A stretch of DNA of 47,525 nt from Eubacteriales bacterium (GTDB lineage Bacteria > Bacillota > Clostridia > Acetivibrionales > JANLFN01), in NCBI GenBank assembly GCA_024655885.1, contig JANLFN010000018.1:1-47525 (forward strand), written 5' to 3'. This document shows, piece by piece, positions 22,503-31,374 of the stretch. Position 1 is the first letter of the stretch. Every line of letters starts with the position of its first letter. A program made the translations under genes and the position numbers. The notes beneath the pieces are model-generated. The model searched no databases, had not been told where the DNA came from, and saw only the letters and a program-made list of their open reading frames with translations.

Positions 22503-23474
22503 TTAGAACCCCTCCTTTTCATCAATAATATAGAGGGGCCTGCCCTTAGCCTCGTCGTAAATACGGCCTACGTACTCGCCGATGATGCCCAGCAGGATAA
22601 ACAGGAGCCCGTTGCAGAGCAGGCATAGGGTGACGGCAGGGGCCCAGCCGGCAACAGGGCGGCGCGTAAACAGCTTTTCAAGCAGAAACAGCAGATAGGC
22701 AAAGCTGGATAGTGAAAGGACTGTGCCTGCGTAAGTGGCAATTTTCAAGGGCTTGTATGAAAAGGAAGTGATGGCGTCGGCGGCAAATTTCACCATTTTC
22801 TTCAGGGGATATTTTGTCTCTCCGGCAAATCTCTCCTCCCGCACAAACTCCACGCCGGTCTGCTTAAAGCCCAGCCAGCTTATGAGGCCCCTTACATACC
22901 GGTTGCGCTCGGGTATGGACTTCAGCGCATCGCAGACCTTCCTGTCGATGAGCCTGAAATCTCCCGTATCCACGGGGATATCCACCGAGGTCATGCTTTT
23001 TAAGACCCTGTAGAAAACAGCGGCAGTGGCTTTTTTGAGGAAGGTTTCGCCCATCCTTTTAATCCTCCGGCCATAGACCACCTCATAGCCTTCCTTCCAT
23101 TTTTCAATCATCTTCAAAATAACTTCCGGGGGGTCCTGCAGGTCTGCGTCTATGACAATGACGGCCTTCCCGCCGGCATAGTCCATGCCGGCGGTTATGG
23201 CCACCTGGTGCCCGAAATTTCTGGAAAAGCCCAGCAGCTTTATACTTTTATCTTCACGGCACAGGGATCTTGCGATTTCAAGAGTCTTGTCCCTGCTTCC
23301 ATCATTGACGAAAATGATTTCATAGGATTCTCCTGTTGAATCCATCACGCTTTTCAGCCTTTTGTAGGTTTCATGAATCACAAGCTCTTCGTTGTATAAC
23401 GGAACGACGACTGAGTATTGAAGCTCCTGACTGTACACGATAGGATCCCTCCTTTGGTTCAGCTTTTTCTCCAT
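22503..23474 (-). CDS. Family 2 glycosyltransferase (GtrB/DPM1-like)
   Basis: 323 aa. GT-A catalytic domain in the N-terminal two thirds: S-V-V-V-P-L-Y-N-E-E (start of the fold), F-V-N-D-G-S-R-D, V-I-D-A-D-L-Q-D-P-P-E (DxD), then G-E-T-F-L-K-K. Two C-terminal membrane helices (about 235-260 and 270-295). Such enzymes transfer a sugar from a nucleotide donor to undecaprenyl phosphate on the cytoplasmic side. The start codon overlaps the GT39 stop by one base (23474). It presumably makes the lipid-linked sugar used by the GT39 enzyme, with GtrA as its flippase. Confidence 0.93.
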   Translation of the reverse strand: MEKKLNQRRDPIVYSQELQYSVVVPLYNEELVIHETYKRLKSVMDSTGESYEIIFVNDGSRDKTLEIARSLCREDKSIKLLGFSRNFGHQVAITAGMDYAGGKAVIVIDADLQDPPEVILKMIEKWKEGYEVVYGRRIKRMGETFLKKATAAVFYRVLKSMTSVDIPVDTGDFRLIDRKVCDALKSIPERNRYVRGLISWLGFKQTGVEFVREERFAGETKYPLKKMVKFAADAITSFSYKPLKIATYAGTVLSLSSFAYLLFLLEKLFTRRPVAGWAPAVTLCLLCNGLLFILLGIIGEYVGRIYDEAKGRPLYIIDEKEGF

Positions 23475-25675
23475 TACTTTGTGCCTTTTTCCGGCGCCAG
23501 GTCATAAAGTACGGTCCCGTTTCCCATCCTGCCGTCCGGCTGCCCGAACCCGTCCTGCCTATCGGTTCTATCCGCCTCTGAGGCCGTATTTGTCCATTGA
23601 TCGGAAGAAACCACAGTTCCGTGTTCCATGACCCATCGGGTTATTTCGGACTGTGAATTCCCCATACCCGATACCTGGAAATACCTTATCTCTCCGTTTT
23701 GCACCATTTTTTCCAGCTTGTCTGCCGTCAATATGGGGTCCGACCCCAGGAATCCGCCTACTGCCATCACCGGCTGGCCGGTTTCCAGGATAATGGGCGC
23801 TGCCGTTGTGGCATTGGATACCGCAACCAGGTATTTCTCATCCTGCTTGTTGCGCAACAGGAAATCAATCAGCGCGGAAGTCTGGGCATTTTCCGGCGAA
23901 GGATTCATTCCCCCCCGGCCTTGATTACCTCCTCCCCCAAAGCCGCCTGAGGCCAGCTCCGGCCCCGCATAGGGCAAAGTGGTCTGGGAGCCGTACATAA
24001 TGGGCGTGTAAGACCAGAGGGCAGGCGCTATAAGCAGTGCGGCGAAGCCTGCCGCCGCCAATATCCTGGCGGATTTTTTGAGGCCGCCCTTTTTGAATAT
24101 TCTCAGTCCTATGAGGGCCAGTGCCGAAGCCGTGCTCATCCCGCATACCACAGGGATAAGTATTTTACCCCACTGGGGGTATCTGGACAGCATGAGGCCC
24201 TGGAGCGCCGCGTTTGCAACCAGTGCTGCCGGAAGCATAAAGCCCTTCCTGCCTTTTTCCCCATAGGCCCTTCCCATTTCAACCACACCGATGCCGGCCA
24301 GGGCGGCGATTCCCGGCGCAAGCATGGAGAGGTAGTATCTGTGGAAAAAGCCTGCAATGCTGAAGTACACGAACATGGGCGCGATCCATGCCCCCCACAG
24401 CAGCAAGGACCTCCGGGCAGCCCTCTTACCCGTAATCGCCCTCCGGCGCGCTCTTAAGGAAGCGGTCAGGAGGCCCAACAGGGCCAGGGGGATGAGCCAG
24501 CTGATCTGCCCCGCCAGCTGCCGGTTGAAAATTCTGAAAACACCCTGGGTCCCGTTTTCTCCTGTCCCCCCGGGCCCTCCGAACCCTCCGGGGCTTCTGC
24601 CCCCGCCGTCCGGCATATTGGCGCCGTCCCGGCCGTCCATCCCCTCCGGCAAACTTCCGCCGCCGTCAGGGAATTGCCCATCCGGCCTCATATCGCCCCC
24701 TTGGGCATCCCCGTCCGGCGGTACCTGCCCATTGGGCTGTGAAGCATTCCCCTGCATGTCATTGCCCCAGGCGGCGGAGCCGGCGGCGTCGTCTTCTCCG
24801 CCGGCCCTGCTCGAGCTGTTTTCAAAGTCAAGCCTGTCTCTCCCGTTCCCGCCGCCGTCAGGCGTTCCCATACCCATGGCGCTTCCGTTGGGGACAACCC
24901 TTTGTATCCCGTTATAGCCCAGGGCCAGCTCCAGGACCGAATTGGTCCGGCTGCTGCCCACATAGGGCCTCTGGTCCGCAGGCGTCAGGTCCACGATGAC
25001 CGCCCAGGAAAGGGAGACGGCCAGCAGCAAAACCGTAGCTGCCGTAAGGTGCAGTATCTTTTTGCCTGTCTTCAAAGACGACGTAAGGAAGTAGACAAGG
25101 TAGAAGGCCGGCAAAACCATGAAAGCCTCCAGCATTTTCACGTTAAAGCCCAGTCCAACAAGCGCCATGGAGAGCAGCAGCAGCTTAACGCTGCTCCTTT
25201 CGGCGGCTACCGTCAAAGCCCATGCCGCAAAGAGCAGGAGCATCACAAGGGTGGCATCCAGGTTGTTGGTCCTGCTCACTGCCTCAAGGATGGGTGTAAA
25301 GGCGAGGGCCAAAGCTGAAAGAAGCCCTGCCGCTTTGCCGAAGGTCCTCTGCACCAGGTGGTACAGTACGGCTACCGATAGGACTGTTGCCAGCGCCTGG
25401 GGAAGAATAAGGCTCCAGCCGTGAAACCCGAAAATATAGGCGCTCAACGCCTGCAGCCATAAACCGAGAGCCGGTTTATCCACGCTTACGAACCCACCGG
25501 GATCCAGAGAGACGAAGAAAAAGTTATGCCAGCTGGTCAGCATGCTTTTGACGGCCGCCGAATAATAGCTGTTGGCATAGCCTTCGTTCCAGACGCCGTA
25601 GAAGCTTAAAAATCCGGCGGCTGCCAGGATCAAAACCAGAGCAATTCTATACCAAATATTTCTATTGAGTTTCAT
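23474..25675 (-). CDS. GT39/ArnT-type glycosyltransferase with Gly-rich loop
   Basis: 733-aa integral membrane GT-C enzyme, first gene of the cassette. It starts with a helix, then E-G-Y-A-N-S-Y-Y-S-A-A-V (31-42, the acidic catalytic loop) and D-K-P-A-L-G-L-W-L-Q (66-75), conserved in ArnT/YkcB-like transferases that use polyprenyl-phosphate sugars outside the membrane. Helices run to about 235. An extracellular insert (about 255-380) is very rich in Gly, Asp, Pro and Asn; a second helical block follows and then a soluble C-terminal domain (about 570-733). The ribosome binding site AAAGGAGAC precedes the ATG. The acceptor is unknown (teichoic acid, glycan or protein). Confidence 0.9.
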   Translation of the reverse strand: MKLNRNIWYRIALVLILAAAGFLSFYGVWNEGYANSYYSAAVKSMLTSWHNFFFVSLDPGGFVSVDKPALGLWLQALSAYIFGFHGWSLILPQALATVLSVAVLYHLVQRTFGKAAGLLSALALAFTPILEAVSRTNNLDATLVMLLLFAAWALTVAAERSSVKLLLLSMALVGLGFNVKMLEAFMVLPAFYLVYFLTSSLKTGKKILHLTAATVLLLAVSLSWAVIVDLTPADQRPYVGSSRTNSVLELALGYNGIQRVVPNGSAMGMGTPDGGGNGRDRLDFENSSSRAGGEDDAAGSAAWGNDMQGNASQPNGQVPPDGDAQGGDMRPDGQFPDGGGSLPEGMDGRDGANMPDGGGRSPGGFGGPGGTGENGTQGVFRIFNRQLAGQISWLIPLALLGLLTASLRARRRAITGKRAARRSLLLWGAWIAPMFVYFSIAGFFHRYYLSMLAPGIAALAGIGVVEMGRAYGEKGRKGFMLPAALVANAALQGLMLSRYPQWGKILIPVVCGMSTASALALIGLRIFKKGGLKKSARILAAAGFAALLIAPALWSYTPIMYGSQTTLPYAGPELASGGFGGGGNQGRGGMNPSPENAQTSALIDFLLRNKQDEKYLVAVSNATTAAPIILETGQPVMAVGGFLGSDPILTADKLEKMVQNGEIRYFQVSGMGNSQSEITRWVMEHGTVVSSDQWTNTASEADRTDRQDGFGQPDGRMGNGTVLYDLAPEKGTK

Positions 25676-25985
25676 CCTTTTGTGTCTCCTTTCAAACTGT
25701 CCTGCCGATGATGTATATTTTGATATATGAACCTTAAAATAGGCTTAAAACAATTGTGAACTTTTTTTTAATAAAATTTTAAGGTAAGAGGTTTATGATA
25801 TAGTAGATATGGTTATGAAACTATAAAAATAAAAATTGGTATTGAGCCATGGGGACGCACCTGGGCAAGCAGGTATTCCTTTTTGAGGAATGTCCCCGAT
25901 GTCTCAATTTTGAAGGGCTTCGCCCCTTAAACCCCAATTTTTGGCTTTAGAATTCCATAGCTATCAAAGAAGAGAGGTGGATGCG
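25676..25985. promoter_or_regulatory. Divergent regulatory region with OmpR-type repeat sites
   Basis: This region separates the glycosylation cassette (minus) from the two-component system (plus). CTTAAAA occurs at 25733-25739 and again at 25744-25750, exactly 11 bp apart, the spacing used by OmpR/PhoB-type regulators. ACCTTAAAAT (25731-25740) is mirrored by ATTTTAAGGT (25776-25785). The adjacent response regulator probably binds here and controls both units. The rest is AT-rich apart from the palindromic repeat at 25841-25907. Confidence 0.55.
25841..25907. repeat. REP-like palindromic element
   Basis: ATTGAGCCATGGGGAC at the left is mirrored by GTCCCCGATGTCTCAAT at the right with two mismatches, around a 35-base centre. 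A second hairpin (AAGGGCTTCGCCCCTT) follows. Related arms occur near 14201 and 36800-36870. Such elements are often mobilised by REP-associated tyrosine transposases, but none is in the window. Confidence 0.55.
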
Positions 25986-26660
25986 GTGAGACTGCTGCTC
26001 ATAGAAGACGAAGTCAGGCTTTCCGAAGCCCTGGCATATATTCTCAAGAAGAACAACTACGGTATTGATACCGCTTATGACGGAATCACGGGCCTTGAAA
26101 TGGCGGAAACCGGAATATACGACCTGATCATCCTTGACCGGATGCTCCCGGGAAAAGAAGGGCTGGAGATTTTAAAGGAAATGAGGAAAAAGGGCATCCA
26201 TACGCCGGTGATTGTTCTTACAGCCAGGGATGCCGTCCGTGACAGGGTGGAAGGACTGGACAGCGGGGCCGACGACTATCTTGTCAAGCCCTTCTCCACC
26301 GAAGAACTGCTGGCCAGAATAAGGGCTTTAAGCAGGAGGCAGGGTGAGGTTCTGCAGGCCGGCCCGCTGGTGCTGGGCTCTCTTGTTTTCGACCCTTTAA
26401 AGGCTGAAATTGCCTGCGGAGAGGAAGCGGTCAAGCTGACTTTGAAAGAGTCCATGATCCTGGAGCTTCTCATGCGGAACAAAAACCAGGTGATTACCAA
26501 GGACCTCATTCTGGACAAGGTGTGGGGCGTGGGCTCGGATATTGAAATCAACAATTTGGATGTGTATTTATCCTATCTCAGAAAAAAGATGGCCTCGTTA
26601 AACTGCGGCGTTGTTATTGAAACGGTGAGAGGCGTCGGATACTGCCTGAAGGAGGGCTGA
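25986..26660 (+). CDS. OmpR-family response regulator
   Basis: 224 aa. Receiver domain (1-115): acidic pocket Glu7/Asp8, phosphoacceptor Asp51 in I-I-L-D-R-M-L-P-G, Thr79 (V-L-T-A) and Lys101 (V-K-P-F). Winged-helix DNA-binding domain (125-224) ends in E-T-V-R-G-V-G-Y-C-L. GTG at 25986 is the start: GAGAGGTGG lies before it and the protein then begins M-R-L-L-L-I-E-D-E like its relatives; the frame from 25941 adds 15 unlikely residues. The kinase gene begins 1 base after its stop. It faces the glycosyltransferase cassette across a shared regulatory region. Confidence 0.95.
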   Translation: MRLLLIEDEVRLSEALAYILKKNNYGIDTAYDGITGLEMAETGIYDLIILDRMLPGKEGLEILKEMRKKGIHTPVIVLTARDAVRDRVEGLDSGADDYLVKPFSTEELLARIRALSRRQGEVLQAGPLVLGSLVFDPLKAEIACGEEAVKLTLKESMILELLMRNKNQVITKDLILDKVWGVGSDIEINNLDVYLSYLRKKMASLNCGVVIETVRGVGYCLKEG

Positions 26661-26661
26661 C

Positions 26662-27882
26662 ATGTTCCGGAAATTAAAAAACAAGCTGGTGTTGATCAAC
26701 CTGTTTTCGGTAGGCATGATACTCCTGCTTTTATTTTTAGGGGTATACGGGCTGATAAGCCATAATTTCGACAGGGAAGCGCAAAACACCCTGCGGGAAG
26801 TGACAAGAGAAGCCTTTGCACCGGTCCAGCCAAAGCCTCCGCTGCGCCCCCCCATCCGGGACGCCTCTTTTATCAAAACAGACAGTGAAGGCCGGATTAA
26901 AACACTTTCGCCGAATTTCCCCTTTACGGACGAGGAAGCCCAATGGCTTATGAAAAAAGCGGATGGGGCGCAAAAAGGCGCCGGTTCCTTGAGCTATGAC
27001 GGGCAGAGCTATAAGTTTTTGAAAACCTCCCAGGGACAGGACACCGTGTACGCCTTTTTAAATACCCAGGCCCAGAAAGGCATGCTGGCCAGCTTGATCT
27101 TTGCCTCTTTGGTCATAGGAATTATCAGCCTGCTGCTTGTATTTTTCAGCAGCCTTTTCCTAGCCAGCAGAGCCCTTGTGCCCGTCAAGGCCGCATGGGA
27201 AAGGCAAAAGGCCTTTGTAGCCGACGCATCCCATGAGCTGAGGACCCCTCTGTCGGTGATCGGGACCAACCTTGAACTTGTGCTGGGCAATGGAGAGGAA
27301 AGCGTATCCAGCCAGATAAAATGGCTGGAGAATATCCAGGCTGAAACCCAGCGCATGACAAAACTGGTAAATGACCTGCTTTTCCTGGCCAGGGCGGATT
27401 CCGGCGAGGAAGCGCTGCCCATGGACCGGTTCGACCTTGCAGATATGGTGAAAAAAGTAATACTGCCTTTTGAGCCTATTTTTAGCGGAAAGGGAATCCG
27501 CTTAAAAGTAAACGGCCCGGACCACATCCTGTACTATGGGAATGAGGGAAGGCTGGGCCAGCTGATTGCCATCCTCCTGGACAATGCCATAAAGCATACG
27601 CCCAGGGGCGGTGAGGTCGCCATTTCCCTGGTGGATGCCGAAGACTTTGTGGAAATTGAGGTTTCGGATACGGGAGAGGGCATACCGAAGGAGCACCTGG
27701 ATAAAATATTCCACCGGTTTTACCGGGTTGATCCGTCCCGTTCAAGAAACCAGGGAGGGTCGGGACTGGGGTTGGCCATTGCACAATGCATAGTAGGGGA
27801 GCATAACGGCTCCATAGCCGCATTAAGCAAGGATACTCCGGGGGCTGTATTTAAAATAACGCTTCCCAAAAAACGCAATTGA
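26662..27882 (+). CDS. Sensor histidine kinase
   Basis: 406 aa. Membrane helix 1 (about 10-32), an extracytoplasmic sensor (33-135) with a Pro-rich run near residue 55 (P-V-Q-P-K-P-P-L-R-P-P), helix 2 (about 138-165), then directly HisKA with H-E-L-R-T-P-L (phosphorylated His191) and HATPase_c with N-box D-N-A-I-K-H, G1 D-T-G-E-G-I and G2 G-S-G-L-G-L-A-I. The short stretch between helix 2 and HisKA leaves little room for a full HAMP. It pairs with the response regulator 1 base upstream; the signal is probably at the envelope. Confidence 0.95.
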   Translation: MFRKLKNKLVLINLFSVGMILLLLFLGVYGLISHNFDREAQNTLREVTREAFAPVQPKPPLRPPIRDASFIKTDSEGRIKTLSPNFPFTDEEAQWLMKKADGAQKGAGSLSYDGQSYKFLKTSQGQDTVYAFLNTQAQKGMLASLIFASLVIGIISLLLVFFSSLFLASRALVPVKAAWERQKAFVADASHELRTPLSVIGTNLELVLGNGEESVSSQIKWLENIQAETQRMTKLVNDLLFLARADSGEEALPMDRFDLADMVKKVILPFEPIFSGKGIRLKVNGPDHILYYGNEGRLGQLIAILLDNAIKHTPRGGEVAISLVDAEDFVEIEVSDTGEGIPKEHLDKIFHRFYRVDPSRSRNQGGSGLGLAIAQCIVGEHNGSIAALSKDTPGAVFKITLPKKRN

Positions 27883-27883
27883 T

Positions 27884-28066
27884 TCTGGTGGTTGACGGCT
27901 CCGTCGGCACACTCACCGTCGGTGAGGAGGCGGCGGGAGCAAATATTACGGTTGCCGGCGGCACGGTGGGACAACACCATTGCCCAACTTAGCGGCCCAC
28001 GTGGATGTAAGCGGGGAAGACCGGCAAAAATATAGACCTTGAAATCTTGCCTGCAAATTAATGCTG
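27884..28066 (+). pseudogene. Fragment of a repetitive surface-protein gene
   Basis: Directly behind the kinase stop, one frame reads V-V-D-G-S-V-G-T-L-T-V-G then A-G-A-N-I-T-V-A-G-G-T-V-G, and after a frameshift near 27975 another reads N-L-A-A-H-V-D-V-S-G-E. These match the beta-strand ladder found in clostridial surface proteins (V-D-G-x-V-G-T-L-T-V). No start or stop frame links them, so it is a degraded fragment. Confidence 0.4.
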
Positions 28067-28110
28067 CAATGACATGGAGGAGTTTCTCTACAGGATCAGC
28101 TTTGCAATTT

Positions 28111-28160
28111 GTCCGGATAAAAAAGAGAGGAAAAATCCCTTGGGATCTTTTTATCCGGAC
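28111..28160. terminator. Palindrome between convergent genes
   Basis: GTCCGGATAAAAA (28111-28123) and TTTTTATCCGGAC (28148-28160) are a perfect 13-bp inverted repeat between the converging two-component system and the DhaL-DegV gene. The A/T blocks sit inside the stem, so termination is plausible in both directions but not certain. Confidence 0.5.
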
Positions 28161-28211
28161 CATTGTATAACGGAAAATAAAGGATAGATGCCTTTTCTGC
28201 ACTGATTTTTC

Positions 28212-29993
28212 CTATTCGTACATGAATGCGACGGCAACGGCCTGAGCTCCTGTATTCAGGCTTGCCGAGGGAGCGGCGTCCATAATAAACGCGGGCTCCG
28301 CGCCTACTGTTTTTGTCAGTGCTTTTTTATAGATCTCCGCCATTTTAGGGTTGTTCGCATGCATAATTACATACTTCCAAATGGGTTTCTTCCTTTTGGC
28401 GTCTTTAATATAGCTTGTGATTTTTTTAAGAGTTCCTTTTGAGCTGAAGGATTTTCCTAAAGCAAAGGCCTTGCCCTCACCGTCAATGGATACAATGGGC
28501 CTTATGCCCAGGAGGTTTGCAAAAAAACCTTTCCACGGGCTCAGGCGCCCCCTCATGACCAGGAATTTTATGGAATTGACGCCCACGTAAATTTTGGTGC
28601 TCTCCACATATTCCTCCGTCAGCTTTACTACTTCCTCATGGGTTTTTCCGTCATCTATGGCCTGGGCTGCCCTTAATACGATAAGCCCCAGGGCTCCCGT
28701 CAGGCACCTGGAGTCGATGACCGTAATTTTGCCGGGGTTCACTTTTTCCGCCGCCAGCCTGGCGGCATTTAAGGTCCCGCTCATTCCTCCCGAAAGGTGA
28801 ATGGAAATAACCGAGTCAAAATGGCTGCAAAGAAAGGAATACAGGTTTCTGAAAGAGATTTCGGAGGGCTGTGAGGAGTTGGGGTACTTGGCCTGCTCAT
28901 CCAGCATTTTATAGTAGCTCTCAGGATTGATGGTAATTCCGTCCAGGTACTCGCCGTCCTGCATTATAATGGTAAGGGGTACGATGCTGATCTGGTAAAA
29001 ATCCAGCAGCTCCCTGGGCAGGTCACAGGTGGAATCGGTGACCAGAGCGATTTTTTGCTTTGCTTTTTTACTGAGGACATTTTGCTTTTCCATGTCGTCC
29101 ACCTTTTGCTGCAGGGCTCTTCCATGCCTTTTTAAATGGAATAACAGCTGGGCAGGCGTATTGGTGTGGACATGGACCCGGACATTGCTGTCGGTACCCG
29201 CCACAATGACTGAATCTCCAAAGCCCTTGATGTCTTTCAGCAGTTCATCTTTGTCGATGTCTTTTCCTTCTATCAACGCTTCGGTGCAATACCTGTAGTT
29301 AAAATTTTCATGAGTATCGTAAAAAACCGTTTCGCCCGGTTTCACACTCTCAGGGAGCTCGGACTTCAATTCTCTCAGCCTGCCGTGAAGGATAAAATTC
29401 ACAATGCCTTCGATAAAGCTCACAAAACCCTTGGCGCCTGCATCCACAACGCCGGCGGATTCAAGGCTTTTAAGCTTGCGGGTGGTGTTGATCAGGGATT
29501 CTCTGGCCGCCTTTAAGGATTCGGGCAGAAGCACGTCAAAGTCATCCGTTTTTTCTTTCAAACGGTTTACACATTCCGCCCATTCCCGCATAACCGTTAT
29601 AATTGTGCCTTCCACAGGATGGCTGATGGCTTTATAGGAATAGCTTACCGCTTTTAGTGCCGCTTCTCCGAATGCACTCGTATCAATGGATACGCCTTTT
29701 TTCAATTCGGCGCTGAGACCATAAAAGAACTGGGACAAAATAATGCCCGAATTGCCCCTGGACCCGGTTAATGCGGAATTGGCTATGGATTTCATGGTAT
29801 CCTTGACACATTTGGATATCACCGTGCCTTCAATCATGGACCTCATGGTTGAGGCAAGGTTTGTACCGGTATCCGAGTCGGGCACCGGAAAAACATTGAG
29901 CTTGTTCAGGTGGTCCTGCTGTCTTATGATTTCTCTTGCTCCGGACAAAAATGCATAATAGATGCGTTTTCCGCTGATACGTTTAATCGGCAT
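28212..29993 (-). CDS. DhaL-DegV fusion (FakA/FakB-like fatty acid kinase)
   Basis: 593 aa. The N-terminal DhaL (Dak2) domain (1-200) has N-V-F-P-V-P-D-S-D-T-G-T-N with metal-binding Asp39/Asp41 and G-S-R-G-N-S-G; a middle domain follows (200-310). The C-terminal part (about 315-593) is a full DegV domain with V-T-D-S-T-C-D-L-P, H-L-S-G-G-M-S-G-T-L and R-G-R-L-S-P-W-K-G, matching FakB fatty-acid-binding proteins. In most Firmicutes FakA kinase and FakB carrier are separate proteins that phosphorylate exogenous fatty acids; here kinase and carrier appear joined. ATG 29993 is chosen by homology; its ribosome binding site (TGGGG) is weak. Confidence 0.88.
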   Translation of the reverse strand: MPIKRISGKRIYYAFLSGAREIIRQQDHLNKLNVFPVPDSDTGTNLASTMRSMIEGTVISKCVKDTMKSIANSALTGSRGNSGIILSQFFYGLSAELKKGVSIDTSAFGEAALKAVSYSYKAISHPVEGTIITVMREWAECVNRLKEKTDDFDVLLPESLKAARESLINTTRKLKSLESAGVVDAGAKGFVSFIEGIVNFILHGRLRELKSELPESVKPGETVFYDTHENFNYRYCTEALIEGKDIDKDELLKDIKGFGDSVIVAGTDSNVRVHVHTNTPAQLLFHLKRHGRALQQKVDDMEKQNVLSKKAKQKIALVTDSTCDLPRELLDFYQISIVPLTIIMQDGEYLDGITINPESYYKMLDEQAKYPNSSQPSEISFRNLYSFLCSHFDSVISIHLSGGMSGTLNAARLAAEKVNPGKITVIDSRCLTGALGLIVLRAAQAIDDGKTHEEVVKLTEEYVESTKIYVGVNSIKFLVMRGRLSPWKGFFANLLGIRPIVSIDGEGKAFALGKSFSSKGTLKKITSYIKDAKRKKPIWKYVIMHANNPKMAEIYKKALTKTVGAEPAFIMDAAPSASLNTGAQAVAVAFMYE

Positions 29994-30272
29994 GTTTTTA
30001 CCCCACATATACAAATCAATTCTATAAATTTTTATGCTGTCCCGTGTGCTTATGCTCCCATCCCTCTTTTGCCGCGCGTGGATAAAGAAAGATGTGACTC
30101 CGCCGGACATCCGCCGGTTGCAGGTTGGTTTTCAAACAGGACTTATCACAGACTGACGAGGATATATTACTTTAATCCTATCATATACCGGCTCTTTAGG
30201 CAATATTTTATTCAAGGGATTTGCAGATAACATACATTTAAAATGGGAAAGCTGAATTGCTCTGTAATAAAT

Positions 30273-30599
30273 TTAAGTGATAAATGCAAATAGCAAGGAA
30301 GTTATAATAAGGAATGCAATAATTATACTGCTCAAAATCAATGCAAGCTTGGACAAAAGCTTGGCTCTTTCCTTCCTCCTTATATCGATGATGGAAAGTA
30401 TGAAGGAAGAGAATAAAGAGACTAAGGTGATTAAGCTTAAAACCGCGGATAAATAAGGGGAAAGCCTGAGGAAAATTCCATCCGTAATCATATTGACAGC
30501 AATCAGTGTAAAGGAAATTATACAAAGTATAAAGGATATAATGGCGATCCCGGAAGGCTTAAGTTTATTTAAACTGGGTTTCTCTTTCCTATTCATCAT
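30273..30599 (-). CDS. Small three-helix membrane protein, unknown
   Basis: 108 aa with a short basic N-terminus (M-M-N-R-K-E-K-P) and three hydrophobic segments (about 19-38, 48-70 and 85-106), separated by a charged loop D-I-R-R-K-E-R-A-K-L. GGAG lies 5 bases before the ATG at 30599. DUF4190-like arrangement (I-S-F-I-L-C-I-I-S) is possible but not sure. It stands alone next to tRNA-Pro. Confidence 0.65.
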   Translation of the reverse strand: MMNRKEKPSLNKLKPSGIAIISFILCIISFTLIAVNMITDGIFLRLSPYLSAVLSLITLVSLFSSFILSIIDIRRKERAKLLSKLALILSSIIIAFLIITSLLFAFIT

Positions 30600-30674
30600 A
30601 AACACTCCTTTTTTTTAAAATTATAAGCTTTTTTATGGCAGGATGCTATAGTTTGGTGCATTTTCCCCATTTCA

Positions 30675-30716
30675 GCACAAAAAAACAAGGGCCTGCAAAT
30701 TCTGCAAGCCCCTGTT
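30675..30716 (-). terminator. Intrinsic terminator of tRNA-Pro
   Basis: On the minus strand AACAGGGGCTTGCA pairs with TGCAGGCCCTTGTT (near-perfect), followed by a T7 run. It lies 8 bases past the tRNA-Pro CCA. Confidence 0.85.
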
Positions 30717-30723
30717 TTGCCTC

Positions 30724-30799
30724 TGGTCGGGGTAAGAGGACTCGAACCTCCGGCCCCATGGTCCCAAACCACGTGCGCTACCAGCTGCGCTATACCCCG
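30724..30799 (-). tRNA. tRNA-Pro (anticodon TGG)
   Basis: Acceptor CGGGGTA / TACCCCG, D-arm AGCGCAGCTGGTAGCGC, anticodon loop TTTGGGA (anticodon TGG, reads CCA and other Pro codons), T-arm GGTTCGAGTCC and encoded CCA. The gene is isolated, with its own terminator. Confidence 0.95.
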
Positions 30800-31161
30800 A
30801 TTTTTTGAGACGGATTATATTTTACTATAAAAAACCGCCGTATTCAATCCCACATTACTGTGCTGTGACATGTTTATGCCGGGGTTTCTCTTCAATACTT
30901 TATTATAGTGCATTTTATATTTGCTATTGTACTTTTGGACAGGGGGACGACGGAGCTTCTCCCAAATTGCTTCTACGTCCAGATGGGGAAATATTTTAAA
31001 AATATTTTCCTTAATATTCCTTTATATAATCTATTTTACATGACTATTAAAGAAATTCCAGATTTATTCCATATTTTTTTGAAAAAAGTAAAATACCATT
31101 GAATAGGTAAGATAGGAATGATTTCCTTTGCATAAGCGCTTTTTTTGCGGTTGTCCTCTGT

Positions 31162-31190
31162 TTGACACCCGGTAGCGGGAAAAGTATAAT
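31162..31190 (+). promoter_or_regulatory. Consensus sigma-A promoter of the NlpC/P60 gene
   Basis: TTGACA (31162-31167) and TATAAT (31185-31190), both perfect, with the ideal 17-base spacer. Transcription should start near 31197, at the 5' edge of the c-di-AMP riboswitch. A full-strength promoter needs a strong OFF control, which the riboswitch can give. Confidence 0.85.
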
Positions 31191-31192
31191 CG

Positions 31193-31374
31193 TGTTGCTG
31201 AGCTATACAGCTGAATCCTCTCGAAAGCAAGAGAGGTACGGAGGAACCAAAACGATGGGGTTAATCCAAATCGGAAGCGGGACGCTGTCTATCCGGCAGC
31301 CAACTTCCGGGATGGTAGGGGTGATCCTATTACCCGAACCCGGCAGCTAACTTCGGAAGCTGAAAATAGGAGGT
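31193..31374 (+). promoter_or_regulatory. ydaO-yuaA c-di-AMP riboswitch
   Basis: Conserved ydaO blocks in order: TTGCTGAGCTATACAGCTGAATCC, GAGGTACGGAGGAACC, GGGGTTAATCC, a variable hairpin, GGTAGGGGTGATCC, CCCGAACCCGGCAGCTAACTTC and GGAAGC. The aptamer ends about 5 bases before the gene's start, after a ribosome binding site (AATAGGAGG) near its 3' end. In this class, c-di-AMP usually turns off genes for wall hydrolases and potassium or osmolyte uptake. The gene here is an SH3-NlpC/P60 hydrolase, a standard ydaO target. Confidence 0.93.

Noticed and set aside
24357-24999. Long plus-strand frames of 186 and 138 aa opposite the GT39 gene
   Set aside because: They are shadows of the GC-rich, Gly/Pro-coding loop of the minus-strand gene; no ribosome binding site.
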